From Nipponacmea schrenckii (Eukaryota > Mollusca > Gastropoda > Lottiidae), in the NCBI GenBank assembly GCA_030562195.1, contig JAUJPP010000002.1, forward strand, positions 4,092,001-4,156,000: a stretch of DNA of 64,000 bases. The letters are read 5' to 3'. The notes below the pieces were generated by a model that was not told where the DNA came from, searched no databases, and saw only the letters and a list, made by a program, of their open reading frames with translations. The position numbers were made by a program, and so were the translations under genes. Below, piece after piece: positions 11,951 to 25,600 of this stretch. Every line of letters begins with the position of its first letter. The first letter of the stretch is position 1.

Positions 11951-13415
11951 AACGACATTAATATTCACGTCGTTCCCTTGGGGAATTTATATTGGTAAAC
12001 ATAATATGAAAAACTAATAAACTAGAAAGAAAGACTTATTGATTTTAAAGTCTTTGCACCTCGATCGTGTTTTATAGGTTTGCTTATGTCTTCGACCTTT
12101 CTTACATATGATATTGTCCAATATATTTCTTAAAATTACCACCCTCCACATAGAAAACGTACGCGCATTTAGATATTTCTTTTGGACCCAGAAAGTTAGA
12201 ACCCACTAACTCAATTGGGAGAATCTATGAGAATATTGTAACTTGTAGGCCTACTTGCCTGGAAAGTTCTCTCCCTGTCGAGTTAGACCACCCTATTAGT
12301 ACTTTCAGTCTCTTGGTACATCATTTAGGAACACTACTTTAGGATGACCATAACATTTAAATTCGTAAACTTGGCCAATAATTGGTTATATTCATCAGTG
12401 GCATAACTTTATCACAGAACCCCTCTACAATCCAATTATTCCAGTAACAGTACCACTGGTGAATTTGACCCGTTATAGGTCATATATGGGAATTTATGTG
12501 TAGAAAGATCCGACAACCGTCAATATTTTGATTGCATCGTCGATTCAGATCAGCAGTCACATCGGTTAGCAGTTACAATGTGTGGACACTGAAAGCCTTT
12601 TAACACCCCAAGTCTGTGGCTGGAGTCTGGTAGCAATATGAATCAAGTAACACAACATAACACAGCTACCAATGTTAATTATGTCAAGGACACGTCTGTA
12701 ATAAGAAATAACTGAAGGTTGAGATTTGTACCGAGTCAACCTGATCCGGTATGGCTCAGTTCGTTTCGACACATCTCCACTGTAATGGGATGGACTCTTT
12801 GATTTACATAACCATGACTTTACTGAATGAGTCTAGACATTAACTATATAGTAACGGTATGGTCTATTATAGTAATCGTACAAGAAATTTCCTTGAATGT
12901 AAAATATATAGGTAAATATATGATGAAAAGTTTATTTGATATTATGTAGTGGGTATTTAAATGCACCCTTTAACCTCCGTGTCAACTTCATTTATAAATA
13001 GATATATAAGTTGTACTTTTTTCTTCGATTACAATTATCCGAGTTGTCCTATACAATTCAATATTTACCATGGTTTAAGAAAGCATGCTTGTTTCATTAT
13101 AATGTCATAAACTGGCCAGCTTTCTATTGTTATATTCTTAGACGTTGCATAATCACTGAATGTGAGGAAATCTCTCAAAGAACAATGCTGCTACTGGGAC
13201 TATTGTATTTTACATCAGACAGGATCGATGTATGCATTATAACAAATTAAAATTTGCATTGTATCATATATATATTTATATATTATAAATTACAGTTACC
13301 CATGATGGCCATAAATATAATATGCTGTATCTGGGTCAAGTCTCTGCTGTATTTTGGTTTAATTTAGGCTGACATCTGAGTCCTGTGCTTCTTAAACCCA
13401 GGAGATCATTGCCTT
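11951..13415. other. Intergenic, partial MITE only
   Basis: Contains the partial MITE at 12.35 kb and nothing else recognised. Confidence 0.55.
12350..12480. mobile_element. Partial foldback MITE (A-related)
   Basis: ATTCGTAAACTTGGCCAATA, TATTCATCAGTGGC and AACCCCTCTACAATCCAATT match the left half of the diverged A-related copies at 23.0 and 29.2 kb. Confidence 0.5.
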
Positions 13416-14486
13416 CTTACATATATTTACCACATCAGACGTTATGGAATAAACTTACAACACCAGTAGCTCTTACATATACTTACCACATCAGACGTTC
13501 TGGATTAAACTTACAACACCAGTAGCTCTTACATATATTTACCACATCAGACGTTCTGGAATAAACTTACAAAACCAGCAGCTGTTACATATACTTACCA
13601 CACCAGACGTTCTGGATTAAACTTACAACACCAGTAGCTCTTACATATATTTACCACATCAGACGTTCTGGAATAAACTTACAACACCAGTAGCTGTTAC
13701 ATATACTAACCACATCAGAAGTTCAGGAATAAACTTACAACACCAGTAGCTCTTACATATACTAACCACATCAGACGTTCTGGATTAAACTTATTACATC
13801 AGTAGCTCTTACATATACTAACCACATCAGACGCTCTGGAATAAACTTACAACACCAGTAGCTGTTACATATACTAACCACATCAGACGTTCAGGAATAA
13901 ACTTACAACACCAGTAGCTGTTACATATACTAACCACATCAGAAGTTCAGGAATAAACTTACAACACCAGTAGCTCTTACATATACTAACCACACCAGAC
14001 GTTCTGGAATAAACTTACAACACCAGTAGCTCTTACATATACTTACCACATCAGACGTTCTGGAATAAACTTACAACACCAGTAGCTCTTACATATACTA
14101 ACCACATCAGACGTTCAGGAATAAACTTACAACACCAGTAGCTCTTACATATACTTACCACATCAGACGTTCTGGAATAAACTTACAACACCAGTAGCTC
14201 TTACATATACTAACCACATCAGACGTTCTGGAGTAAACTTACAACACCAGTAGCTCTTACATATACTAACCACACCAGACGTTCTGGATTAAACTTACAA
14301 CACCAGTAGCTCTTACATATATTTACCACATCAGACGTTCTGGATTAAACTTATTACATCAGTAGCTCTTACATATACTAACCACATCAGACGTTCAGGA
14401 ATAAACTTACAACACCAGTAGCTGTTACATATACTAACCACATCAGACGTTCAGGAATAAACTTACAACACCAGTAGCTCTTACAT
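13416..14486. repeat. Tandem array, 56-bp unit, about 19 copies
   Basis: The unit starts CTTACATATACTTACCACAT and ends ACTTACAACACCAGTAGCT. Start positions 13416, 13472 ... 14480 are exactly 56 bp apart over 19 units. Variants alternate at a few positions (ATATA(T/C)TTACC versus ATATACTAACC; GGAATAAAC versus GGATTAAAC). There are no spacers, so this is not a CRISPR. Confidence 0.93.
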
Positions 14487-15250
14487 ATATAGAAATAAAA
14501 TTACAATATAAGCAGTTCTAAAGTAAACTTACTACATTAGTAATTTGTACATAAACTTACAACATCAGACGTTCTGAAATAAACGTACCACACCAGAAGT
14601 GCTTACAGAAACATACCACATCAGACGATCTACAGTAAACTAACAAGTTGTGGCTGTATTTCTTAAATAAATTTACCAAATCAAAGGTTCTTACATAAAC
14701 TTACTACACCAATAGTTTTTTTTTCTAACGTTAACTTACCACAAATATATTTTGACATAAAATTAACACATCAGTTGGTCTTACATAAACTTACCATAGC
14801 AGCAGTTCTTACAGTTCTTACATTAACTTACAACATCGGACGTTCTGCAATAAACCAACAAGTTCTTCTGTTTCCTTACCAAATAAGCAGTTCTTACACG
14901 AACTTACAACATCGGACTTTCTGCAATAAACCAACAAGTTCTTACATTAACTTACAACATCAGAAGGTCTTACATAACCTTACAACATCGGACTTTCTGC
15001 AATATACATACAAGTTCTTACGTTTACTTACCAAATAAGCAGTTCTTACAACAACATCAAACGCTCTGCAATACACAAACAAGTTGCGCCAGTAGTTCTT
15101 ACATAAACTTACAATATCAGTATAGTTCGTGCATTAACTTACCGCATGAGTAGTCCTTACTTACTTACCAAATTTTAGTTCTTAAACATACAACATAAGA
15201 GTTTTTAACATAAACTTACATCATCAGAAGTTCTGGAATAAAATTACAAA
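14487..15250. repeat. Diverged 28-bp tandem array next to the 56-bp array
   Basis: Repeated ACTTACAACATC / CAGTAGTTCTTACATAAACT motifs at spacings near 28 bp, with many indels. The 56-bp unit to the left can be read as two 28-bp halves of the same motif. Confidence 0.7.
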
Positions 15251-16363
15251 CAATAATAAATAACAAGACGAGTTATAATTAGTTACAATAGGAGTTAATG
15301 GTAACAGTAATTTTTTACATCAATAAACTCTTACGTACATTTTGAGCATCAAAAGTTTTTCCATAAACATATCACATACAACATAGGGTATTTCTGTCAT
15401 TATTAAACAACATCAGAATCTCTTAGGTAAGCCTCGATTATTACTAATGCTCACGCAAGTAAAAAGTAGTACAAATTTCCTATATCAGTGGTTCTTAAAT
15501 AAATATACAACTTACAACATCAGTAGTTCTAAATGAACATACTGTGAGTAAAAGAAATTACCAATCTTCGTTATGTACTGATATTGCATGATTACAAGCC
15601 AAATAGGTAGGGAATTATTGGAGGATAGCGTCTGCCGATTATTTATTGAGATGTTTTTATTACCTTAAGAGTACACTTACAACCAAAGTCGTGTTATTTA
15701 CTTCGTGGGCTCTCTAACATGCAAAACATTTAAAAGGCTTCTCCTATTGAGAGTTATGTTTAGTACGGTAATACAATAACTATAAGGTTGAACGATAATC
15801 AAAATATACTCGATGAATAACCCGATAAAATTGCCAATGTACTAGTCTTTCAATAGTTATATTGGTGCTTGAATATAACCAATATAATATAATAGCTGAC
15901 ATGTTTGTGGTTTTAACAGATAAAGCCACTTCACACACGCTTCATTCATTGAACATTACTACAACTATTTGATGTGTTTGTGAAGGACCAAACCCATGTC
16001 GGGGGAATGGCGATATGCTTGATTTAAACGCGTAGAAAAAATTAAATGACGAGTTAAGTATGTGATCAGAAACTCGTGTTTTTTTTGTAAATGATTCACA
16101 AAAAGTTTATGACGTTTTTGATTTGACGAATTCTGGGGGTTGAACAAAAGGGAGTCAGGGTTTGTGATTGGTTTTTAGTTGAGATAATCATCATTACAAA
16201 ACGTCGCGTAGGATGATTATCTGACCGCCTGTCGTTTGGCAAAATGAAATGTTTTATAAAGAGGAGATTCTAATATTTGATAGGTAGTAAAAGTGGAGAG
16301 ACAGTGTCGATGTTGACCTCCCTTGATCAGTATTGACTCGGTTGCCTCATGAACTTCGCCATT
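15251..16363. other. Upstream region of the protease gene
   Basis: Weak continuation of TTCTTAAATAAATATACAAC-type motifs to about 15.54 kb, then unique-looking sequence up to the TATA box. No conserved regulatory motif could be assigned. Confidence 0.5.
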
Positions 16364-16370
16364 TATAAAG
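16364..16370 (+). promoter_or_regulatory. TATA box of the protease gene
   Basis: TATAAAG lies 93 bp upstream of the first candidate ATG, in locally GC-richer sequence. A start of transcription about 30 bp downstream (near 16394) would leave a 5' UTR of roughly 70 nt. The placement matches an ordinary TATA-driven animal promoter. No expression evidence is available. Confidence 0.55.
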
Positions 16371-16462
16371 GCCCCTCGATACACATTTTCCTTACCCGAA
16401 GTGTTGGAGACGGCGCGCTAGAGTAAAATACACGGTAACAGAACACCCAACTAACGAACGAT

Positions 16463-16612
16463 ATGGTTCCTAGTAGATGTGACTTGAAAGGAAAGAGTCG
16501 ACTTTCCTCTCTCACCATGTCTTATTATCACTGGTTATCACGGCTTTTACTACACCTCACAGTATTCCACGTTTTTATTATTACTTCATTTACTGTTATA
16601 TCTACTAATCAG
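16463..16612 (+). CDS. Protease exon 1: start and signal peptide/anchor
   Basis: Codes for 50 residues and ends at CAG|gtaag in phase 0. Two start codons are possible. The first Met (16463) has G at -3 and G at +4. Met19 (16517) is preceded by CACC and would give a short, ordinary signal peptide followed by the hydrophobic run LLLHLTVFHVFIITSF. If the first Met is used, a basic 18-residue leader precedes the hydrophobic segment, which would suit a type II membrane anchor. A TATA box at 16364 places transcription start near 16390-16400, so both ATGs should be in the mRNA. Confidence 0.8.
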
Positions 16613-19600
16613 GTAAGCCATTTTCATTACAATATTTTACTAATTACTCATTTTTTAATTAGATAATTAACATATTTTGTGGTCTCAAAACATTGACATT
16701 TTAGTAAAATTTAAACCATATTGTTCAATTTGTAATTTGAATACGTGTAAAATGCACTAACGGAAATGTTATCAATATGTTTCATGCAAAACATGTGATA
16801 ATATGCAATTTGGGTTTTTCTTTGATCGTGGAAGTAATTTGAAAGATGTTGAGCAGGTGGCCATGATAGAATTACCTACATAAAATAATCTATATGATAT
16901 TAAATAAGTATATGAATATCTAATTCGATATGAGTATACTATGAGTATATAGGTTCACTTTCAACGTACTGTTTATTATTCATCTACCTTTCACTATCTT
17001 TCATATATACTAGTTTCTACCTGTACAGACTTACATACCATAAATATCCTAATATTCACTGCATACCATAGTATACTAGCTATAGTACTATAAAATACAC
17101 GTGGACTCTACTCTTCTTCGTTGTATGTGAACTAGTGTAAAAATACCTGTGTTATATCAGTTATTCCGTAAAATACATTAACAGTTAAAGACGCCTTTTT
17201 TCCTTCTTAATATTTAGATTTATGATATAGCACAATTTTCACCAAATTAATCATTGTCTATAATTGTAGGAATAGTAATATATTCTAATATTTTGACGTA
17301 TTTCGTCTTTGAGTAATCAATCTTAGTCAGTCTTTAATCACAAAACTTAAAGACTCCATTTACCCATTTCTTTGATAAACTGTAGTATTTTTATATGTTC
17401 ACTTCTTCATACTAAATATTGCTCTTAAGCCTACTAGATCCTAAAATGATCGCTTAAAATTAGGTTGATAATCTAGATCGTAGCAACGTGTTACATGGTA
17501 AGTCAAATGAAATGAAGTTTTACGCCATGCAGTGTGCAATGAGAGAAATTTTTCCAGGGTTGTGGCATATGTCTTCTCTTTCTGTAATTTCCAACTGTCT
17601 ATCTTTAACGTATATAGCCTCTATAGCACATGGGGCCTCGGTTTATTGTCCCATACGATTAACTAGACGCTTTTTCCATGCAAGTCCCTCGATCTGTAGA
17701 CAAGTAAAATCCTAAAGTTTATCTCGACCTTTCCTTGTATTGAATCCTGGACCTTTGGCTTAGGAATAAGCAGCTAACTCACTGTGCTACCCCGGCTGAC
17801 GTGAGATGATTTTTTTATGTTGTTTGACCAGGACATTAAACCTCGTATCCGTGTGCTTCATAGAATAGATTCTCTCATTTTACATTCCATCTTCATTATT
17901 TCTGTGGAGTGTAAAATGGTATTTCTTTCATTGCAAACATCGTGATAGAAAATGACTAAACGTGAGGTACATTATGCTACGTTATCAAGAAACATGTTCT
18001 TGGCAACGCACTTCAATTGGTTAAGAATAACGTCATCAAAACATGACTACAATAGAGACTTTTTAGATCACAAATGAGACGAAAAATGTCATTTCAACTG
18101 TTTTAGCATAAGTAACTTGACGAAACCCTTTTTGCAAAGTGGGAATTTTCGACCCCATTTAGCGTATTAAAATTGCTTCAATTAAAGTTGAGCGCGAAGG
18201 CAGACCCGGTGCACGTTTTATTAAACATAGCCGTGTTAATTTTTTTTTTTTTTATGTTTGGTCAACTGACAAAGGTGTTTAAATGTGCACTATTGACCCT
18301 GTTTTAGCATTATCTGACTTATGGATAAGGCACTCGAATTGCTCCACCCAATCCATTTCATTCAATGAATTCTTTGCACAAAATCTGCTTAATTCTCTAA
18401 TAAACTCAATTTCCTTGTAAAGTAAAAGCGTAATATCTTCCGCAAATTGACTTCTGTAGATTTGCGAAAATTATTATTCCACTCTTGTAATAAGTAGTTA
18501 CAACTGAGAGATTATTTGGTAGTGGTTGGCCAACGTCTACACATAGTTGTTCTAGTGGACAGCTGAAATATTTATAGCTAGCCTGACACATATATCAGCA
18601 CTAGTTATACGAATGGCAAATGAAACCCCAGATTTGCAATCAGTATTTGCACTTTGAAAATTAAGTAAGCTATTCCGCTACAATTTCCCTCATGGCAAAG
18701 CGTCTTGTGATTCGAATGCAATATGAACCCATAAGCGTTATCGTCAAGTCAGCAATCTATGTGTGCACGTAATCGAACCATCGTCAGTTAAAAATCAAAT
18801 ATTAGGATAATGTTTCACTCAGCTAAAGTTTCCCTCATTGCACTATTTATGACGTTATCCGGCTATAAATAGTCGAACCAGAAATGTGGATATTTCATTC
18901 ACTAAAACCTTCTAGCCAACGTTTTCATGATGTACAAAAGAGACAATTATATTCATTCTATAAAAAATACCATATTTTTTATTCAGTTTCTTATTTACAT
19001 ACCTAGAAGTCAAAAGGGCAAAATATTTTACATGTTGCATGCTAAAATTAGAAATGTTAAAGTCAAATGTAGCAATCTGCAAAGATCACATCAAACAATA
19101 GAACAAACAAATATAACATGCTAAATGGCGTGAAAGAATGCACAATTTTGGGAATGATATAACAAATGGGGGTTAAGGCAGGGTTATTGGTATGGATTGT
19201 GTCTCACACCATGTCATTTTGTTTTCAATACATATATTCCGCAAAAGTGTTTGTCGGCCCGATCTACTGGCAGTAATTTTTGGTAAAGTTCACAAAACAT
19301 AGCCTACGTGTAATAATGTAAACGTGCAAATTTGTGTTTAGGAGGAAGGGTGTGTTACAGAGCATAGCCAAAGAAGTTTTGCTTGTGAATGGTGGGCATA
19401 GCTTGCCGGAACAATGCCAATATTGTCACGTGATTACGTGATTCTTGTACATCTTAGACTGGTCGTCCGGGACTACGTTTGTTTGTAAGTCAATGAACAA
19501 CAAACATCCGTAAGATATGGATCCCAGCGGATTATATAATGTATAGTTTAATTGCATTTAATGCAGGAAGATCAGAAGTATCCCCTTAAGGCTCGAAAGC

Positions 19601-22600
19601 TAGGGAGTATATTTCGGTTACTTTTATTTCACAAATCACTGCTAAATATACAGAAAGAAAAGAGTATCATACAAGATGAAACAGGGAAAATCACAATCTA
19701 ATGCCGAGACAGATTCAGTTTTTCGGAAATTGTCGAGCATTGCCGAATACATCTATATTTTTAGTAATTTGCATATCCGGCAATTCTCGGCAGATTCCGT
19801 AGATTTCTAGCGTAACTTTATTATAGACCGCTTGCAATCTACATTGAAATGAAGATTTTTTTTTTATTAAACAGCGACTCGGCATCGCTGAGGTATAGCC
19901 TCCGGAGTTTCACTTTTTTTTTTTTGAAACAAAGTCAGGATCTCTAAATTAACTATCCCGAAATATACAGCTTCAAAAAACACTATTTTGAGATTTGCTC
20001 ATGCGTATGGGCTTTTATCTATGTAGGTATACTTACAACCAATGACAAGAACTTTAATAAGGAAGTGGTGTAACTAAGTTCGTGTAGTAAGAGCCTAATA
20101 AGGTAGTTTCAAAATTTGATTAAAGGGATACTGCGTCTTAAATTGAACATCAAATTTGAATATTTCAAACTTGACCAATATGAGCCTTATTCATCAGCAA
20201 ATATACCTGCTGCCAGAAATAAATAAATATATATCCCAAAAACTTAGTAATTTTTCATAAAGATGGATTTTATTATTGGAAAATGCCAAATAAATTGATT
20301 AAGGGTTTTTCAAAAATGGCTTAGTTTTGTAAGTTTTGCAGATTTTAAGAATTCTGTTACTTTATGGCACCAGATAAGTTCACTGTTTAATATGATATAC
20401 TCATATTGATTCTTAGACGCAATATCACTTAAACACACATTTTTGACGAACGTTTATTCTCTAAGTTACAAGCCTCGACTTTAGCACAAAACTTGGGTTG
20501 CAGACCCAAAATATTGCTTTTTCCACATTTTTGTTAATGATAATTATGAGGGGGTCAACTCCTCGAGTCTTTTTGAATGATTATAATTAACTACAGAAAG
20601 AAAAATATTTTTTTATCAGACTGAACAAAAAGTGTAATTAAAACCAGGGTGAGAACCATTTATTCTTCTTGTCTATCGGATAATGAACTTCACAAGACTT
20701 ACCAATATAGATTATCTTTTCGAAGAGTTAGTCTGACTTTATGAAATATACGTCGCCACATCGTTGGTCATACCATACTAATTAATTAAAGGGACCGATT
20801 CTCCATTAGTTTGACCAAAAATAACTGAGTCTTAGCTATGCTAATCATTAATGGTGTTCACAGCTCGAAATCCACGTCTTTGTCGTCGTTAGTTCTGGAA
20901 ATTCTGCGATACATGGAAAGAGATCTACAAAATATTAATAGACATTACAATTTCTAGTTGGGGTAATAATTGAACAAGTAGTGATATTTCGGGCATTTGT
21001 AGTACATGTAGTTCTAAATGCTTTTGACAAAATATACCAAAGATCCGAATACAGACCTTAAACTAGCGACCTACGACCTGTAAGTATTTAAGGTTATAAG
21101 TAGCACGTGTATAGTGCTAATGGTTTAGTCATGAGTTTTTCAAAAGTACTTTGATAACATTTTACATCAAATCGATAAGAAAAATACATACAATATCTTA
21201 GACATTTTAATGATTCTGTAAATTTAATGGCATAGAAATCGTGCTCATTAAAACTTCACAAATACAGACACAACAATATTGTAAAACAGGTTTAAATTAC
21301 AAGGAATGAAAAAAAAAATAGTGTCTATTTGCCACGCGCGGTAATTCACACCAAGAGTGACTTTAACATTTAAGGTTGTCGGCATTTTTATCGTTCGCTG
21401 TTATTGCACATTAAAAGAGACGCAGAAATTCTTATTGATGCACAGACGTTGGCCCACAAGCAATGGTTATCTTTTTCCCGATTATGACCAGTTGAGTGAC
21501 AGAATCATTTGGATGGGACGATGAGGATCCTTTTAATAAACAACATTTGATCTTAATCGTTAAAGGCCACTGCAACATATAGATTTTTATTTTCATTTTC
21601 AAATTTGGAAAGCATGTCCCTGAGTATGTGTAACAATAAAACTCGTTAAAATCTTCAGAACATTTGCAAGTTATATTTAATGGAGCCCGGTTGCTTTTTA
21701 TGTCTTCTTAATCATAACAACGTATCCTTGATCTCTTGATTGACCTTGATCTGAAATTTTACTTTCGTTTTATAGTTTATTTAAAATAAGATTAGCCAAC
21801 ATTTTCGGGTATATTTGTTTGTTTTTACCTTTGAAATCACACAAATACATGGCTTATACATACCGTGTTTGAACAGTCTCTCTCCATACAATTTAAATTG
21901 TGTTTTATTTTACAAGATATAACTTGTGTTATTTTTACTATTTGCGTGGTGAATATCTATTGCCATAAAAAAAAAACCTATCAATTTACACTAACCAGAT
22001 AAAAATTTCTCGAGACAGACAAATTGCCCCTTTTGGACAAGTTTTCTACACAGTATTTCATCACCTCCATTCAAATTGTACGAAGACATATTATTTTTGT
22101 TATCAGTGCTCTCAATTCATATTGTCGTATAACACTAGTGAAAGAGTAAACAAAACTAGAATTATGGTTTGTAGTAAGATAAGAATTTGTCAACATAGTG
22201 TTAGGTCATTTTCTATTCGTATTTCTTAAATATCGCTTTTCAATAACAATTGCCTTGAGACTCTTTATTCATACGTCTTTTGTTGTTTGGGGGTTCATCG
22301 ACCTCTTTGATGTGAAAGAAAACGGGACGTAGATCAACAAATATGTGTAATTGATAAATATATTTAATACGTTACTAGGTACGGTTAGTACGTTCCCACT
22401 CCTACAAATTCCAGATGTTCGGCGTCCATTCAGAGTGAGGTCTAGACTATATAAGGGATACAGTCGTCCAAATATTTGTTTTACTAACCAGTTTTACGTC
22501 ATACCCTTCTGCACTTTATGGGCTGATGAAGACGGTTTACTAACCGAAAAGTGCAAATTAAACTTTCTTGTCCAAGTTACCGGCCCGTTTCTGATATTCC

Positions 22601-25600
22601 CACGACCTAGTTACCACAGTTAGGTATTTGTATGTTAGAACACGTATTCTCGTATACAAATTCCAGATAATATCAATCACATCGCTTTTCGGGTATTACT
22701 GAAGAACATAGCGATAAATTCCTATTCTGACAGAGACAGAAATATTTGCTATTATTCTCTCTATTCCAACTAAGCAAAGCAAATATTCAAGTGACAATCT
22801 CAATTTAACGCTATGTCTGTCATAATGCAAGTATCGTTGAATCAGTAACAGATAAAAAATCCTTGTTTATTTGAGATAAGGAACCAATATTTGTGTTTTG
22901 TAGGGTGTTTTAGATTTTGGAAAGGAATTATGAAATTACGTTCCCAGACAATATAAATCGGTTTGATTAAACAAAGACTTCTGTTAGATTAAGTCATGGA
23001 TGTTCGGTATAAGCAGTTATTGCTTCTATCGGTTTGGTCATTCAAATAATGACGACATTATACATTGGCCTCTATTTCTATAAGTATGACTCGAAAATTG
23101 AAATTTATAAACTTGGACGAAATAAGTCCTTGTTCATCAGTGGACATTTGTTGTCAAAACTATACGACAAAATCCCTCTATAAATCAAATAACTACAAAA
23201 AATAAAACATTATTATCCATAAACCTAAGTAGGCTACTTTTGAAACTAGTTTAATTGATATATTTTCTAATATAGAAATTCTACTAATTCAAAATATATA
23301 CAGTCTCATAGACCAATTCTGAGATTTTAAATTGTATGTCCATTCTTAGAGGGAATATCTCTTTAAATTATAGAGATACATCGAAACTTTCCTTTTGACA
23401 TTCCCAAAGTTCATAACCGCTTAGATATGTAAGGAAGGGCATTTCATAGAAATTATTTTGACTGCATGTTTGATGTAACAAACAATCCCTGTTGCTCATT
23501 GTTAGACAAGACGGTAGACATAACAAAACATGTGTTTTTATACCGCTAATATCGTTGTTTTAACTTTGGTAAAAATAACGGTGTCTGAATTCACAGACAC
23601 ATTATACTCAACTACTCATATTAATGTAAGTTTCAATCAAAATTATGCTGAGTTTTCCTGAGAATGATCATCACTTTCAACTTTCATCTTGTATTACCGC
23701 CTACGTGATATTTGGGAATTTTCTTCATCTTCAGTGGCTTGCTGCTTTAAACGTGGTTATTTTCCATCTCATCAAATTTGAGAGTAATTAACATCGTTGT
23801 TACTTATACAATACCAGCTCATCAATAACATTCTCAAAAACTATTGGTGGCCAATTAATGCCAAAATTAATTGTTATTGTTATATTTCTGGAAAAATATA
23901 TATTGAAGGCAGTTTATACCATACTACAGAGGATTAAAAATTTCAGTCAAGGATTAAACCATGCTTGTGAACCGGAGTGACGACGGGGACATGTTTAAAT
24001 TTTGAATCAATCCGAACATCTACTTCTATTCCAATGTCTAGTAGCTAATTTAAAAGTTATCGACTGAAGACATAGAAACCCGGTTCCTTCCATCGAAGGT
24101 TTTTTTTAAACATATATTAAACTACCTTTACGATGATTGGAAACTGATAAGCATCATCTTTCTTTTGTCAGTATTCGGTGACCCCTGGCATTTAAAATTT
24201 TAGCAGTGCACTGTTTTAAATGCACGACGAGAAAAAATTTTCGTAAAAAAAGATTTCACATCACAATCACAGACCTGTCATAGATGAGGATTATATGGAA
24301 TATTTTTGGCTTTTCCGTTTTTGTTTTAAAAGAAAGAAAGAACTATATTTTACAAGGATAACAACTTAGGTTCACTAGTCCAGCGACAGGGATCCTTTCT
24401 ACCAGCTGGTCCTTGGCCAAACATCTTGGCATTGATCTTTCCCGGATTATCCGTACCCATTTACAGCTGGGTGGACTAGAATTTTGAGTGAAGATGACCT
24501 ATTAAAGGTCATCGGAATTTCACACTCCGTTCGAGACTAGAAGTGTGCAAGTCCGATGACCTTGAATAAGGGGTGGGTTTCAAAAGCCTACCGCCAACGG
24601 CTGCCAACCGGCCTACCGGAAGGAAAAAAATGCGCCAAAATAGATATTGTTAAATTTAAGGATCGTAGATTTTCATACAATAAAACGAAACTATTCAATT
24701 TGACGGAACTTTTGTTGACGTCAAAATTATGGAATCAAAATTATTTTAAAAATGAAACAAAATAAATATTTTCTTTTCGCGTTCAGCGATGTTTTTCTTC
24801 ACATTTACTGATCCATGCCAAAAAAGCAATAATCTAATTTGTATTCAAAACGGACACACACTTAACCGTAAAAGTACCCTTAAATCTTTTTTAAATGATC
24901 ACGACAGGAAGGTCGTTTGTTTCAGAGTTACTTCCCTTAATTTATTTATTTAACGTCGTCGGCATCATGGATGATCAACAAGGCCAAGAGATCTTTCTTC
25001 CACCTTTTAGAATTTTTTCAAAGTTAATCCTTGACGTAGACTATAATAATTCTGCGAATGCTCCTCCTGTTAATCCAACCAAATCAGCAGTATATTTAGT
25101 TGATAAAACGCTTCACCAAGACTGGAAGCACACTTCCAGCACTTGGAAAAGGAAAGAAATCGCTGAACACGAAAATAAAAATTTATTTTTTTCGTTTCAT
25201 TCTTTAGATAATTTTGATTCCATAATTTTGACGTCAACAAAAATTCCGTCAAATTGAATAGTGTCGTTTTATTGTATGAAAATCTACGATCCTTACATTT
25301 AACAATACCAATTTTGGCGCCTTTTTTTGCTATCGGTAGGCCGGTTGGCAGCGGTTGGCGGTAGGCTTTTGAAACCCACCCTTGAATAAGTCATCTTAAC
25401 CCAGAAAGTGTGAGTCACAATTCCAGTCAAGAAAAGGTACAGAAAAAAACACAACTTCGAAAACCCCCCAAAAAACATGGCATGGTGTGAATATCAACTT
25501 TTTCATTATGTTTCAGTCAATCCTGTTGTATATATATAACGTGTTATTAGGCCATTAGAAGACCTTCGCCCAACAAGCAATAAGAAAATTGAAATGGTAG

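Noticed and set aside
13416..14486. Regular repeats resembling a CRISPR array
   Set aside because: Units are contiguous with no unique spacers, and the host is an animal.
24895..25257. 120-codon frame inside the Mutator-like element
   Set aside because: It runs into the inverted arm and shows no transposase motif, so it is not called as a gene; kept only as a possible captured fragment.
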